Below are positions 53,405-61,459 of a stretch of DNA of 64,000 bases, one piece after another (position 1 is the first letter of the stretch; the number at the start of each line of letters is the position of its first letter). A model generated the notes under the pieces. The model saw only the letters and a list, made by a program, of their open reading frames with translations, was not told where the DNA came from and ran no database searches. Position numbers and translations under genes: made by a program. Source of the DNA: Firm-13 sp037143795 (lineage in GTDB: Bacteria > Bacillota > Clostridia > Saccharofermentanales > Saccharofermentanaceae); NCBI GenBank assembly GCA_037143795.1, contig JBAWXZ010000011.1:53993-117992 (forward strand), in the 5' to 3' direction.

Positions 53405-54652
53405 TCATCTTCTTTTTCTTGTCCTTATCAGGTTGAAAACGACGTCGTTGATGATGACAATACCTACAAGCTTCTGGGAAATGTCCGTAACAGGAACAGC
53501 GAGCAAATTGTATTTATCAATGTTCTCGACAATGGTATTAATCGGATCCGTATCCAGCACAGTAAATACTTCCGTGTTCATAATTTCGCTTAACTGTAAG
53601 GAAGGTGAAGAAATGATCAGATCCCTTATCGAAACAGTTGCCATCAATTTCTCCGAATCATTAACAATATACAGGTAATAAATGGAATCGGATTCAGGTT
53701 TTATCTCACGTAGAATTGTAAAGACTTCCTCGATCGTCTGGTTCTTATTGAAGGCAATGTAGTCTTTGGACATAATACTTCCAACTGAGTTGCCGGGATA
53801 TTCCATCAGCTCGCGAACTTCATCGGATGCTTCATCCTCCATCTCATCGAGCAGTGCCTGCGCTTTTTCTTCATTGAGTCCGTCAAGTATATCCGCAACC
53901 TCGTCGGACGGCATTGATTCAAGCAGGTCCGCAGCATGCTCGAGGGGTAGTCTGTTCAGCATCGTCGCCTGAATTTTCGGCTCAAGTTCCTCCAGTACAT
54001 CTGCAGCTTTTTCGTGATCGAGTGAATTGAATATTGCCATCTGTGCATTCCAATCAAGGCTCTCTATTATATCAGCAACATCGGAAGGATGCAGTTTACC
54101 AATACTCGAATATTCAGTTGAAAGTCTGATCCCGGCATGACCGGTATCAACGGTTTCAACTTCATCCCACATGATCAGATGGTTGGGAATACGGATTTTA
54201 AACGGCTTCAAAAGCCATGTTATCTGCTTTGCTGCACCAAGGCGGCGCAATAGTCCTTCCATTCCAACATCAACTGCCACAAGATATGCACCATCGGCAA
54301 GAACAACCAGACGCAGGTCATTAACACGCACAACCTTCCGCCCGTCAATATCTACAATCTGCCGGTCCAGGACTGTTTTCCCTAATTCCATACAACGTGA
54401 TTCGTCAGGAATATAAGGGATCGGTACAGAGCATACCATCGAGTACTTACCGTTGTTTTCTTCAAGATGCATCATCTTAAAGTCCAGCATTACCGAACCC
54501 TTCGCTGAACGGACAATAAGTGCGACGATTTTAGGACGTTTATAGCCGATATCGACTACGATGTCCAGTATTCTTCCCAAAAACAGCCCGTATTCCGAAT
54601 ACAGGCGTTTGCCGAGGATTCTACTCAGATAGAAGGTGGTATTGGCAGCCAT
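53405..54652 (-). CDS. PRC-MgtE N-CBS protein without membrane domain
   Basis: A 415-residue soluble protein. Residues about 1-80 look like a PRC barrel (LGKRLYSEYGLFLGRILDIVVD). Repeated LHPSDVADIIESLD, HEKAADVLEELEP and LEHAADLLESMPSDEVADIL form the MgtE N-terminal superhelix (about 190-290). Two CBS domains follow. The MgtE membrane channel is missing. In MgtE these parts sense Mg2+ and gate the channel. Here they may sense Mg2+ for the NRAMP-related partner 15 bases downstream. AGGAGGAATCTGT supports the ATG at 54652. Confidence 0.88.
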   Translation of the reverse strand: MAANTTFYLSRILGKRLYSEYGLFLGRILDIVVDIGYKRPKIVALIVRSAKGSVMLDFKMMHLEENNGKYSMVCSVPIPYIPDESRCMELGKTVLDRQIVDIDGRKVVRVNDLRLVVLADGAYLVAVDVGMEGLLRRLGAAKQITWLLKPFKIRIPNHLIMWDEVETVDTGHAGIRLSTEYSSIGKLHPSDVADIIESLDWNAQMAIFNSLDHEKAADVLEELEPKIQATMLNRLPLEHAADLLESMPSDEVADILDGLNEEKAQALLDEMEDEASDEVRELMEYPGNSVGSIMSKDYIAFNKNQTIEEVFTILREIKPESDSIYYLYIVNDSEKLMATVSIRDLIISSPSLQLSEIMNTEVFTVLDTDPINTIVENIDKYNLLAVPVTDISQKLVGIVIINDVVFNLIRTRKRR

Positions 54653-54727
54653 ACAGATTCCTCCTATTTTAACCATCCATTTTGCCGGCAATTGATCTGC
54701 CTGTCGAAAAATCAGCTCAGTATCATG

Positions 54728-55222
54728 TTATTTCTTCCCGTTTCCTCCATGTCCCAAAGAAAAATATTGTCTCAGGGCACTTACAACAAAATCATGGTCT
54801 TCTTTTTGTGCAAGTCCGGATACTGTTACCGTGCCAACAATTCCGACGCCTTTTATCGCGAGGGGAAATGCACCGCCGTGGGGTGCATATTCGGATTCAG
54901 ACAAAAGGGAATTCTTCTCAATTGTTGTATTCAGGTTTCTGTAATAACAACCCATATAGAATGAACTATGAAAAAATCTGCCTACAAGGCGATTTTTACG
55001 TTTGATCCATTCATCATTATCAGGATTTGAACCCGGCATTGCATAGTGAAATAACTGCTGATTGCTTCGGCATATGTCGATGGTGATAGCAAGTGACCGG
55101 ATTTTAGCGGCTTCTACCATCAATGATCCGATTTCCCAAGCATCTTCATTCGAAAATCCCGCAAACTGGAGCTCTTTCTCCTGGTCTGCTGTCTCTGTCA
55201 TGGCTGCCTGATCTACATTCAT
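54728..55222 (-). CDS. UPF0303 / heme-degrading-like protein
   Basis: A 164-residue protein of the UPF0303 group (GlcG/HbpS-like fold). FSNEDAWEIGSLMVEAAKIRSLAITIDI, FHYAMPGSNPDNDEWIKRKNRLVGRFFHSS and YAPHGGAFPLAIKGVGIVGTVTVSGLAQKEDHDFVV are its conserved blocks. The function is not settled. I use the ATG at 55222 (AAGGGGGAT upstream), because the longer frame would start inside the TATAAT promoter. It lies 75 bases upstream of the MgtE-like gene. Confidence 0.85.
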   Translation of the reverse strand: MNVDQAAMTETADQEKELQFAGFSNEDAWEIGSLMVEAAKIRSLAITIDICRSNQQLFHYAMPGSNPDNDEWIKRKNRLVGRFFHSSFYMGCYYRNLNTTIEKNSLLSESEYAPHGGAFPLAIKGVGIVGTVTVSGLAQKEDHDFVVSALRQYFSLGHGGNGKK

Positions 55223-55252
55223 ATGCTGATCCCCCTTAATTGGTCTCCTCAT

Positions 55253-55258
55253 ATTATA
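55253..55258 (-). promoter_or_regulatory. -10 box of the UPF0303 gene
   Basis: TATAAT on the minus strand, 30 bases before the ATG at 55222. Its location rules out the longer in-frame start at 55285. Confidence 0.55.
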
Positions 55259-55338
55259 TCGTTTTTCGCCCTGGAAAGAAATCAATATGCAGTATCTATA
55301 TATCTTAAATCACATGCAGATCCGGTATTTTTGATATC

Positions 55339-55367
55339 AAAAAAAGGGCTTCCCAATTGGGAAGCCC
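55339..55367 (-). terminator. Strong terminator after the surface-protein gene
   Basis: A perfect 22-base palindrome gggcttccc-aatt-gggaagccc (55346-55367) is followed on the minus strand by seven T. It sits 38 bases beyond the surface-protein stop. Confidence 0.92.
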
Positions 55368-55404
55368 TGTAAGTTTTTAATTTAATTTTGCATATGCAAC
55401 CGGA

Positions 55405-56415
55405 TTAATCCTGACTCTTTTTGCGATTAAGTACATATACTGTACCCACTGCTCCAAAAGCAACCAGCAAAACTATACCTGCGCCGATTGTCATCGACAA
55501 ACCAGTCTCTCCGGTCTTTGTTACACCTTTTACCTCTGATTTGACTGCTTGTGCAGAAACCGTTGTTGGAGGAGTTGGATCCCGGAATACTCCAAGTACG
55601 ATTCCAGTCGTCGCTGATGTTGTCGCTGATGTTGTCGCTGATGTTGTCGCCGATGTTGTCGCCGATGTCGTCTCAGTCGGAGCGGTTGTCTCAGTCGGAG
55701 CGGTTGTCTCGGTCGGAGCCGTTGTCTCGGTCGGAGCCGTTGTCTCGGTCGGAGCCGTTGTCTCGGTCGGAGCGGTTGTCTCAGTCGGGGCGGTTGTCTC
55801 AGTCGGGGCAGTTGTCTCAGTCGGAGCTGTCGTCTCAGTCGGAGCTGTCGTTTCTGTCGGAGCCGTTGTCTCGGTCGTAACCGTTGTCTCTGTCGGAGCC
55901 GTTGTCTCTGTCGGAGCCGTTGTCTCGGTCGGAGCCGTTGTCTCGGTCGGAGCCGTTGTCTCCGTTGGTTCTGTGTAATCCACAGGTTTTGTTACAAGAC
56001 CATAATGTGATATGTCCGGGATATTTCCGCCGCCATTCAATGGAGCCCGCAAATTACTCGCAGAACTTACTTCCGGATTGAATGTGTAGAGTCTGTAACC
56101 GTCTCCGCCTTTCACATATACGCCTGATACCAAAACATTGGTTGCAGAGAAGGAAACATACTTTTGTCCCGTTGTTGTGAAAACTATATACCTGCCTGTT
56201 GGACTCGAACTTACTGACAGATCTGATTTAAAATAGACTGTCTCATTGGCATAACCATCAATTTTGTAAACACCGCTGTAGTTGCCGCTGTAATCAGAGT
56301 AACTCATGCCTGATGGTATGTTTGCTGCAAGCACCGCATATGAACTGAATGCAAAAACAGCTACTAACATTGCTATACCAAATAGATATCCTCTCTTGAA
56401 ATTTGTGTTTTTCAT
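55405..56415 (-). CDS. Surface protein with PTETTA repeat stalk
   Basis: A 336-residue exported protein. A signal peptide (about 1-30) is followed by a strand-rich domain of about 120 residues. About 17 copies of a six-residue PTETTA repeat come next, then five SATT units, then a short linker. The C-terminus has a membrane helix (IGAGIVLLVAFGAVGTVYVLN) and a KKSQD tail. A KTGETG motif precedes the helix in place of LPXTG, so anchoring is by a variant sortase signal or just the helix. The Thr-rich stalk is a likely glycosylation site. GAGGGTAAG precedes the ATG. Confidence 0.87.
   Translation of the reverse strand: MKNTNFKRGYLFGIAMLVAVFAFSSYAVLAANIPSGMSYSDYSGNYSGVYKIDGYANETVYFKSDLSVSSSPTGRYIVFTTTGQKYVSFSATNVLVSGVYVKGGDGYRLYTFNPEVSSASNLRAPLNGGGNIPDISHYGLVTKPVDYTEPTETTAPTETTAPTETTAPTETTAPTETTVTTETTAPTETTAPTETTAPTETTAPTETTAPTETTAPTETTAPTETTAPTETTAPTETTAPTETTAPTETTSATTSATTSATTSATTSATTGIVLGVFRDPTPPTTVSAQAVKSEVKGVTKTGETGLSMTIGAGIVLLVAFGAVGTVYVLNRKKSQD
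55620..55975. repeat. 18-bp and 12-bp coding repeats
   Basis: Within the surface-protein gene, 18-base units (PTETTA codons) run over about 310 bases and 12-base units (SATT codons) over about 60. Copies differ by silent changes in places. The array is likely to vary in length between strains. Confidence 0.9.
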
Positions 56416-56822
56416 AATCTTACCCTCACACCGGTCCTGTCACCGGATCTTCAAACCTATCTACCTGACTGCCTTCTCGAAAATTCACATTCGAGCGTCG
56501 TAACGTCAGTTTATTGAAATCCATTCAATGCAGGATCAGTCTATATACAATTTGTTTATGCTCTATTCATCATGACCTCTATCATGTGATGTTATTTGTA
56601 CTTTTTGTGTATATGTTAATTGTTTGTATTTTGTATTTGTTTCTATTTTGTATCCATTACTAACTTAATTTCATTATATACGCATAGCAGCATTTTACAA
56701 CTGCTTTTCGAATAATTATTAAAACTTTTTTTCGTTTGATCCGATTTTGTGTCACAGACGGGAATTCAATAAATGAGCTATCCTGCAATCTCCTTTAAAA
56801 ATAGATTTGTTTTAACAAAAAA
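56416..56822. other. Leader and AT-rich gap upstream of the surface-protein gene
   Basis: No gene is supported. On the minus strand, just before the start, two stems can form: CCGGT-GACAGG-ACCGG (56430-56445) and CTCGAA/TTCGAG (about 56475-56495) enclosed by CTGAC/GTCAG. Further upstream the sequence is very AT-rich (T-runs, TATATA). The stems suggest a structured leader; they do not match a riboswitch I know. Confidence 0.4.
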
Positions 56823-56848
56823 CCATAGAGACTAAATAGTCTCTATGG
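56823..56848. terminator. Bidirectional terminator after transketolase
   Basis: ccatagagact (56823-56833) pairs with agtctctatgg (56838-56848) around a 4-base loop, flanked by A-runs and T-runs on either side. It lies 47 bases past the transketolase stop. Confidence 0.9.
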
Positions 56849-56894
56849 TTTTTTAGGAAGCGATAAAGCACGGCTAGAATCAATAACCTGATAA

Positions 56895-58871
56895 TTAAAT
56901 TACCTTCTTAACTTTTTCTGCCACGTTCTCAGCCGTGAATCCAAATTCCCTGTATAGGATTTCTGCAGGCGCAGATGCGCCGAAGTGATCAATTCCTATT
57001 ACAATGCCTTCTGTCCCTACATATTTGTACCAGGGCATTGATACACCGGCCTCGATTGAGACTCTGGCTTTGCAGCTTTTAGGAAGAACGGATTCCTTGT
57101 ACGCATCGGACTGCTCATCAAATAGTTCCATCGAAGGCATTGATACTACGCGAGCCGGAATTCCGTCAGAAGCAAGTATCTGCTGTGCAGCGACCGCAAT
57201 CTCCACCTCGGAACCTGTAGCAATAACAACGGCTTTGAAATCCTCCGCATCGGAAATAACATACCCGCCCTTCATGGCGTCCGGGCCGCTCTTCACATAA
57301 GAAGGAAGATCCTGACGGCTCAGTACCATACACATCGGATGATTCTGCTTAAGTGCAGCCAGATATCCGGCTGCAGTCTCTTTACCGTCTGCCGGTCTGA
57401 ATACATACATGTTCGGGGTAGCGCGCAGTGCAGCCAGGTGTTCAACCGGCTCATGAGTCGGTCCGTCTTCTCCAACCCCGATACTGTCATGCGTCATTAC
57501 ATAAAGTGTCGGGATATCCATCAGTGCACTTAGACGCATTGCACCTTTCATGTAATCGGTAAAAACAAAGAACGTCGAACAGAAACCCCTAAGGCCTCCA
57601 TGGACAACGATACCATTCGTGATAGCTGCCATTGCATGTTCACGCACGCCAAAATGAATGTTTTGGCCGATCGGATTCAGGGCACTGAAAAAACCTTTTC
57701 CTTTGAGTTCCGTTTTTGTCGACGGTGCAAGGTCCGCACTGCCGCCGAACAGATTCGGAAGCTTGCCTGCCAGATAGTTCAGTACTTTACCGCTGGTGGC
57801 GCGGGTTGCACTCTTGCCTGAAAAATTCCAGTATCCGGGATCATTTTCCAAATCAGGAATTTCCTGATCAAAGCTCCTGCGCAGATCTTCCGCCTTCTCA
57901 GGATTCGCCTGTTTCCAGATATCAAACAAATTATTCCACGCATCCTCTTTGTCAGCCAGTTCCTGCTTTTTGACCTCCATGTAGTTTGAAACTACTTTGG
58001 GAACATCAAATGCACCCAACTCCTCCGGCCAGCAGTAACATGCTTTTGTCTTTTCAATATTGTCCCTGCCCAGCGGGGATCCGTGGGAAGCTTCACTTCC
58101 TTCAAGCGGGGATCCGTATGCAATTTTTGTATGAATTGCAATAAGGGACGGCTTATCGGTCACAGCCTTTGCCGCTTCGATAGCCTTACATATAGCCTTT
58201 GTGTCATTTCCGTCGGCAATATCCTGTACATGAAACCCATATGCTTCGTGGCGCATCCGGACATTTTCACAGAATGATACGTCTGTATCCCCCTCGATGG
58301 AAATCTCATTGTCATCATACAGAACAATCAGCTTACCGAGTTTTAAGGTACCCGCAAGGGAGGCGGCCTCACTCGTAATACCCTCCATCATGCAGCCGTC
58401 ACCGCATAACACATATACATAATGGTCTATAATCTTATGGTCACCGGTGTTGTATTTCGCTGCAAGATGCGCCTCAGCCATCGCCATACCGACAGCATTT
58501 GCATAACCCTGTCCCAGTGGACCTGTTGTAGTTTCAACACCTCTTGTGTGTCTGTATTCCGGATGACCAGGTGTCTTGCTGCCCCATTGCCTGAATTGCT
58601 GCAGATCTTCCGTAGTCAGGCCGTAACCAAACAAATGCAGCAGTGAATACAGAAGCATCGAGCCATGTCCGGCGCTCAGAACAAAACGGTCTCTGTTAAT
58701 CCACTCAGGATCTGCCGGATTATGATTCATATGATTAGCCCATAACTCAAACGCCATGGGAGCTGATCCCATCGGAAGACCCGGGTGCCCGGAGTTGGCT
58801 TTCTGCACGCCCTCCATGGATAATACGCGTACCGTATTTATGGCAAGTTGTTCTGTTTCTCTGATATTCAT
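56895..58871 (-). CDS. tkt: Transketolase
   Basis: A 658-residue ThDP enzyme of the pentose phosphate pathway. ANSGHPGLPMGSAPMAFELW, GPLGQGYANAVGMAMAE, and the CGDGCMMEGITSEAASLAGTLKLGKLIVLYDDN ThDP/Mg motif are intact. The central and C-terminal domains follow with GVREHAMAAITNGI and TEGIVIGIDHFGASAPAE. AAAGGATTTGTTTGT supports the ATG at 58871; the longer frame to 58970 does not match the family. It is a single-gene unit with a strong terminator. Confidence 0.96.
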   Translation of the reverse strand: MNIRETEQLAINTVRVLSMEGVQKANSGHPGLPMGSAPMAFELWANHMNHNPADPEWINRDRFVLSAGHGSMLLYSLLHLFGYGLTTEDLQQFRQWGSKTPGHPEYRHTRGVETTTGPLGQGYANAVGMAMAEAHLAAKYNTGDHKIIDHYVYVLCGDGCMMEGITSEAASLAGTLKLGKLIVLYDDNEISIEGDTDVSFCENVRMRHEAYGFHVQDIADGNDTKAICKAIEAAKAVTDKPSLIAIHTKIAYGSPLEGSEASHGSPLGRDNIEKTKACYCWPEELGAFDVPKVVSNYMEVKKQELADKEDAWNNLFDIWKQANPEKAEDLRRSFDQEIPDLENDPGYWNFSGKSATRATSGKVLNYLAGKLPNLFGGSADLAPSTKTELKGKGFFSALNPIGQNIHFGVREHAMAAITNGIVVHGGLRGFCSTFFVFTDYMKGAMRLSALMDIPTLYVMTHDSIGVGEDGPTHEPVEHLAALRATPNMYVFRPADGKETAAGYLAALKQNHPMCMVLSRQDLPSYVKSGPDAMKGGYVISDAEDFKAVVIATGSEVEIAVAAQQILASDGIPARVVSMPSMELFDEQSDAYKESVLPKSCKARVSIEAGVSMPWYKYVGTEGIVIGIDHFGASAPAEILYREFGFTAENVAEKVKKVI

Positions 58872-59099
58872 ACAAACAAATCCTTTCTTGACGCGGAAGT
58901 AAGGCCTCACAAAATGTGGTCTCAGCCCTCTGCCGGCGCAGGTCCGAAAACCTGATGGATCCGTTTTCATAAAAAGAATTTACGAAAGTCGGACCCTGTT
59001 CCCTTTAATGCACTAACAGTGTACCAAAATTAGCCGGCAATTTTATGAATTCCTGTTATAAACTGAAATTTTTATTGTATTTCCATAATTCCGACCGGG

Positions 59100-61013
59100 T
59101 TATTTGACAATGTCAAAAAAAAGTTTTGCAATATCGGGATCAAATTGCGTTCCTGAATGTTTTCTTATTTCTCCTATTGCCTCATTTTTTGATATTGCTG
59201 CCCGATAAGCCCGGTCATTTGTCATTGCATCGTAAGCATCCGCTATAGCCAGTATACGTGACAGCAGCGGTATATTATTGCCTTCCAACCCCTGCGGGTA
59301 TCCCTTGCCATCCCATCTTTCGTGATGATAAAGTATGTACTTTGCAATTGGCATTAATTCTGAAGATGCTTGTGCAATCCTGAAACCCACTTCAGGATGC
59401 TTCCGCATTTCACTCCATTCTTCATTGCTGAGTTTTTCACGCTTAGCTAAAATACTGGCGGGAATACTCATTTTGCCTATATCATGCAGCGTAGACAGCA
59501 GTTCAAGTTCATTTAGCTGATCCTCGGAAAGAGACATGGCAAGCCCTATTGACCGCGATAATTCTATTAACCGCTCAGCGTGTTCTTCTGTCTCATGGCT
59601 CTTTTCAAACATAATTACTTTTATTGATGAAATAATTGAGCTATGGGCACTTCTGCTGTCCAGTAACTTCTGTCTGGCCATCGATTCATCTGCTGCAATC
59701 AAAACGTCATCCATTGATTCCATTGTTGTTGTCTTTGTTGCATGACCCAATGAAATACTGGGATAAATCTCTTTGCCTTCCAACGCAAATTCCCTGCAGG
59801 AATCATATATACGTTTGCATACAAGCTGCGCGGATGCACTGTCTGTATGAGGAAGAAGAATTACAAATTCATCGCCTCCGATTCGTGCAATAATATCTTC
59901 CTCCCTGCCGCAGCTTTGCAGAATACCCGATATATCGATAAGAACCGAATCCCCCCTGGCATGTCCGAAACCGTCGTTTATCAGTTTCAATCCATTAATA
60001 TCCCCTAAAATAACGGATAGCGGAAGCTGCCTTTGTGTATCGAGACGATTTTTTTCCTCTTCAAAAAAAGCTCTGTTATATAGCCCTGTTAAATAATCAT
60101 GGTAACTTAGATAAGAAATTCTTTCGTTTTGAAAGGCCAGGTCCCGATTGGCTGCAATCAGCTCAGCTGCTCTTTTTTCTTTCTCAATGTTTTGATATAC
60201 AAGTTCTGCCTCTGCTTCTTTGCGTATTGATATATCCTCAACTATACCCATAACATATGCGAACTTTCCTGAAAGTTTAAAAATTGCTGAAACCGTTAAA
60301 TTGGCCCAAAGAACATTACCAGCCTTTTTTATGTATCGTTTTTCCGTTGAATATGTATTGGTATCACCATTTATAAGTTTATCAAAATTATTCGCACTTG
60401 TTGCCATATCATCAGCATACGTAATTTCCTTGAATGACATTCCAAGCAATTCATCCTGGGAATATCCGAGAATACTGCAGTATTTTTTATTTACCCTTGC
60501 AAATTTACCATCCTGTGAAACATGTATTATCCCGACAGCTGCCTGTTCAAAGGTCGCTCTGAAGCGCTCCTCACTTTCTGCAACGGATTGCTGGGACATC
60601 CTCAGAATATCGTGTTCCTTTGATTCCTTTAATGCTCTTTCTATTGAAAATACCAGCCGACCTAATTTGTCTTTCGAAACATAATCTGTAGCACCCTTTT
60701 TAAGAAGCTCCACAACAGCTTCCTCCCCGATAAAACCCGTCACACATATATAGGGAGTGGCAGGGCAAATAAGGTTTGCATGTTGTAATGCAGCAAAACC
60801 ATCAAATCCGGGCAACTTGAAGTCAGCAAGAATTACATCATAATTCTTCGAGGATATAGCAAAAACGAATTCTTCTTCCGTCATCACTTTATCCATTTGT
60901 ATTTTTGCACCAAAATTCTCGCAAAGATGTTCATAAATGAGTTCTGAATCCATAAGGGAATCTTCCAGGGAGAGAATTTTCAGAAGATCCTTTTTTTCAT
61001 GATTACGCCTCAT
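59100..61013 (-). CDS. REC-PAS-GGDEF-HD-GYP cyclic-di-GMP enzyme
   Basis: A 637-residue cytoplasmic signalling protein. Domain order: receiver (about 10-130, phospho-Asp in ILADFKLPGFDG), PAS/PAC (about 141-265), a short coiled coil (IEKEKRAAELIAANRDLAFQ), GGDEF (about 310-470) and HD-GYP (about 480-637). The GGDEF motif is intact (RIGGDEF) with an RxxD inhibitory site (REED) five residues before it. The HD-GYP has HDIGK, HHERWDGKGYP and a full metal set. It should both make and break c-di-GMP. AAAGGATG precedes the ATG. It follows the receiver gene by four bases. Confidence 0.93.
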   Translation of the reverse strand: MRRNHEKKDLLKILSLEDSLMDSELIYEHLCENFGAKIQMDKVMTEEEFVFAISSKNYDVILADFKLPGFDGFAALQHANLICPATPYICVTGFIGEEAVVELLKKGATDYVSKDKLGRLVFSIERALKESKEHDILRMSQQSVAESEERFRATFEQAAVGIIHVSQDGKFARVNKKYCSILGYSQDELLGMSFKEITYADDMATSANNFDKLINGDTNTYSTEKRYIKKAGNVLWANLTVSAIFKLSGKFAYVMGIVEDISIRKEAEAELVYQNIEKEKRAAELIAANRDLAFQNERISYLSYHDYLTGLYNRAFFEEEKNRLDTQRQLPLSVILGDINGLKLINDGFGHARGDSVLIDISGILQSCGREEDIIARIGGDEFVILLPHTDSASAQLVCKRIYDSCREFALEGKEIYPSISLGHATKTTTMESMDDVLIAADESMARQKLLDSRSAHSSIISSIKVIMFEKSHETEEHAERLIELSRSIGLAMSLSEDQLNELELLSTLHDIGKMSIPASILAKREKLSNEEWSEMRKHPEVGFRIAQASSELMPIAKYILYHHERWDGKGYPQGLEGNNIPLLSRILAIADAYDAMTNDRAYRAAISKNEAIGEIRKHSGTQFDPDIAKLFFDIVK

Positions 61014-61017
61014 AATT

Positions 61018-61458
61018 TCATCCTTTTCCCGCTGGAAGCTCGTTTATAATTGCCCAGAATATTCCGATTTCCTTAACTACTTCGGCAAAAGATACAAAGT
61101 CAACCGGTTTGACAACATAGGCATTTACGCCAAGGTCATACCCTTTAATCAGATCTTTCTCTTCACGCGAAGATGTCAGCATAATAACAGGTATTTTTTT
61201 GAATTTGACGTCCTTTTTAACTATGTCAAGAAATTCCAGACCGTCCATTCTCGGCATTTTCAAATCAAGTAAAATCATTCCGGGATTACCTGATGTCCTT
61301 TCCCTGTACTTTCCTTCACATCTCAAATATTCCAGTGCTTCTACACCGTCATTTGTCACAGCAATCGGATTTATTATGTTATTGTCTTTGAGTACTTCGA
61401 TTGTAAGTTCAACATCCAAAGGGCTGTCATCAACATATAAAATTGTCCTTAGATCCAT
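61018..61458 (-). CDS. Single-domain response regulator
   Basis: A 146-residue receiver protein. ILYVDDSPLDVELT holds the acidic pair, MILLDLKMPRMDGLEFL the phospho-Asp, and VVKPVDF the conserved Lys. There is no output domain, so it may relay phosphate between the kinase and the GGDEF protein. The ATG at 61458 follows AGGAAGGTGAATAGT; upstream codons belong to the kinase 3' end in another frame. It lies directly after the histidine kinase gene. Confidence 0.92.
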   Translation of the reverse strand: MDLRTILYVDDSPLDVELTIEVLKDNNIINPIAVTNDGVEALEYLRCEGKYRERTSGNPGMILLDLKMPRMDGLEFLDIVKKDVKFKKIPVIMLTSSREEKDLIKGYDLGVNAYVVKPVDFVSFAEVVKEIGIFWAIINELPAGKG

Positions 61459-61459
61459 A

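Noticed and set aside
54653..55404. M-box magnesium riboswitch
   Set aside because: Only 75 bases lie between the UPF0303 and MgtE-like genes. The sequence before the UPF0303 gene shows a promoter and a terminator but no M-box-like conserved stems.
55620..55975. CRISPR-like array
   Set aside because: The regular repeats are coding (PTETTA and SATT) without unique spacers.
55421..55978. Plus-strand Val/Gly/Ala repeat proteins opposite the surface-protein gene
   Set aside because: They are the complement of the PTETTA repeat codons, with no ribosome site and no relation to known proteins.
58872..59099. TPP riboswitch upstream of transketolase
   Set aside because: A CTGAGA word occurs on the minus strand at 58920-58925 and transketolase uses ThDP. 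The other TPP-riboswitch blocks (ACCTGA and GCGTAGGGA in order after it) are missing.
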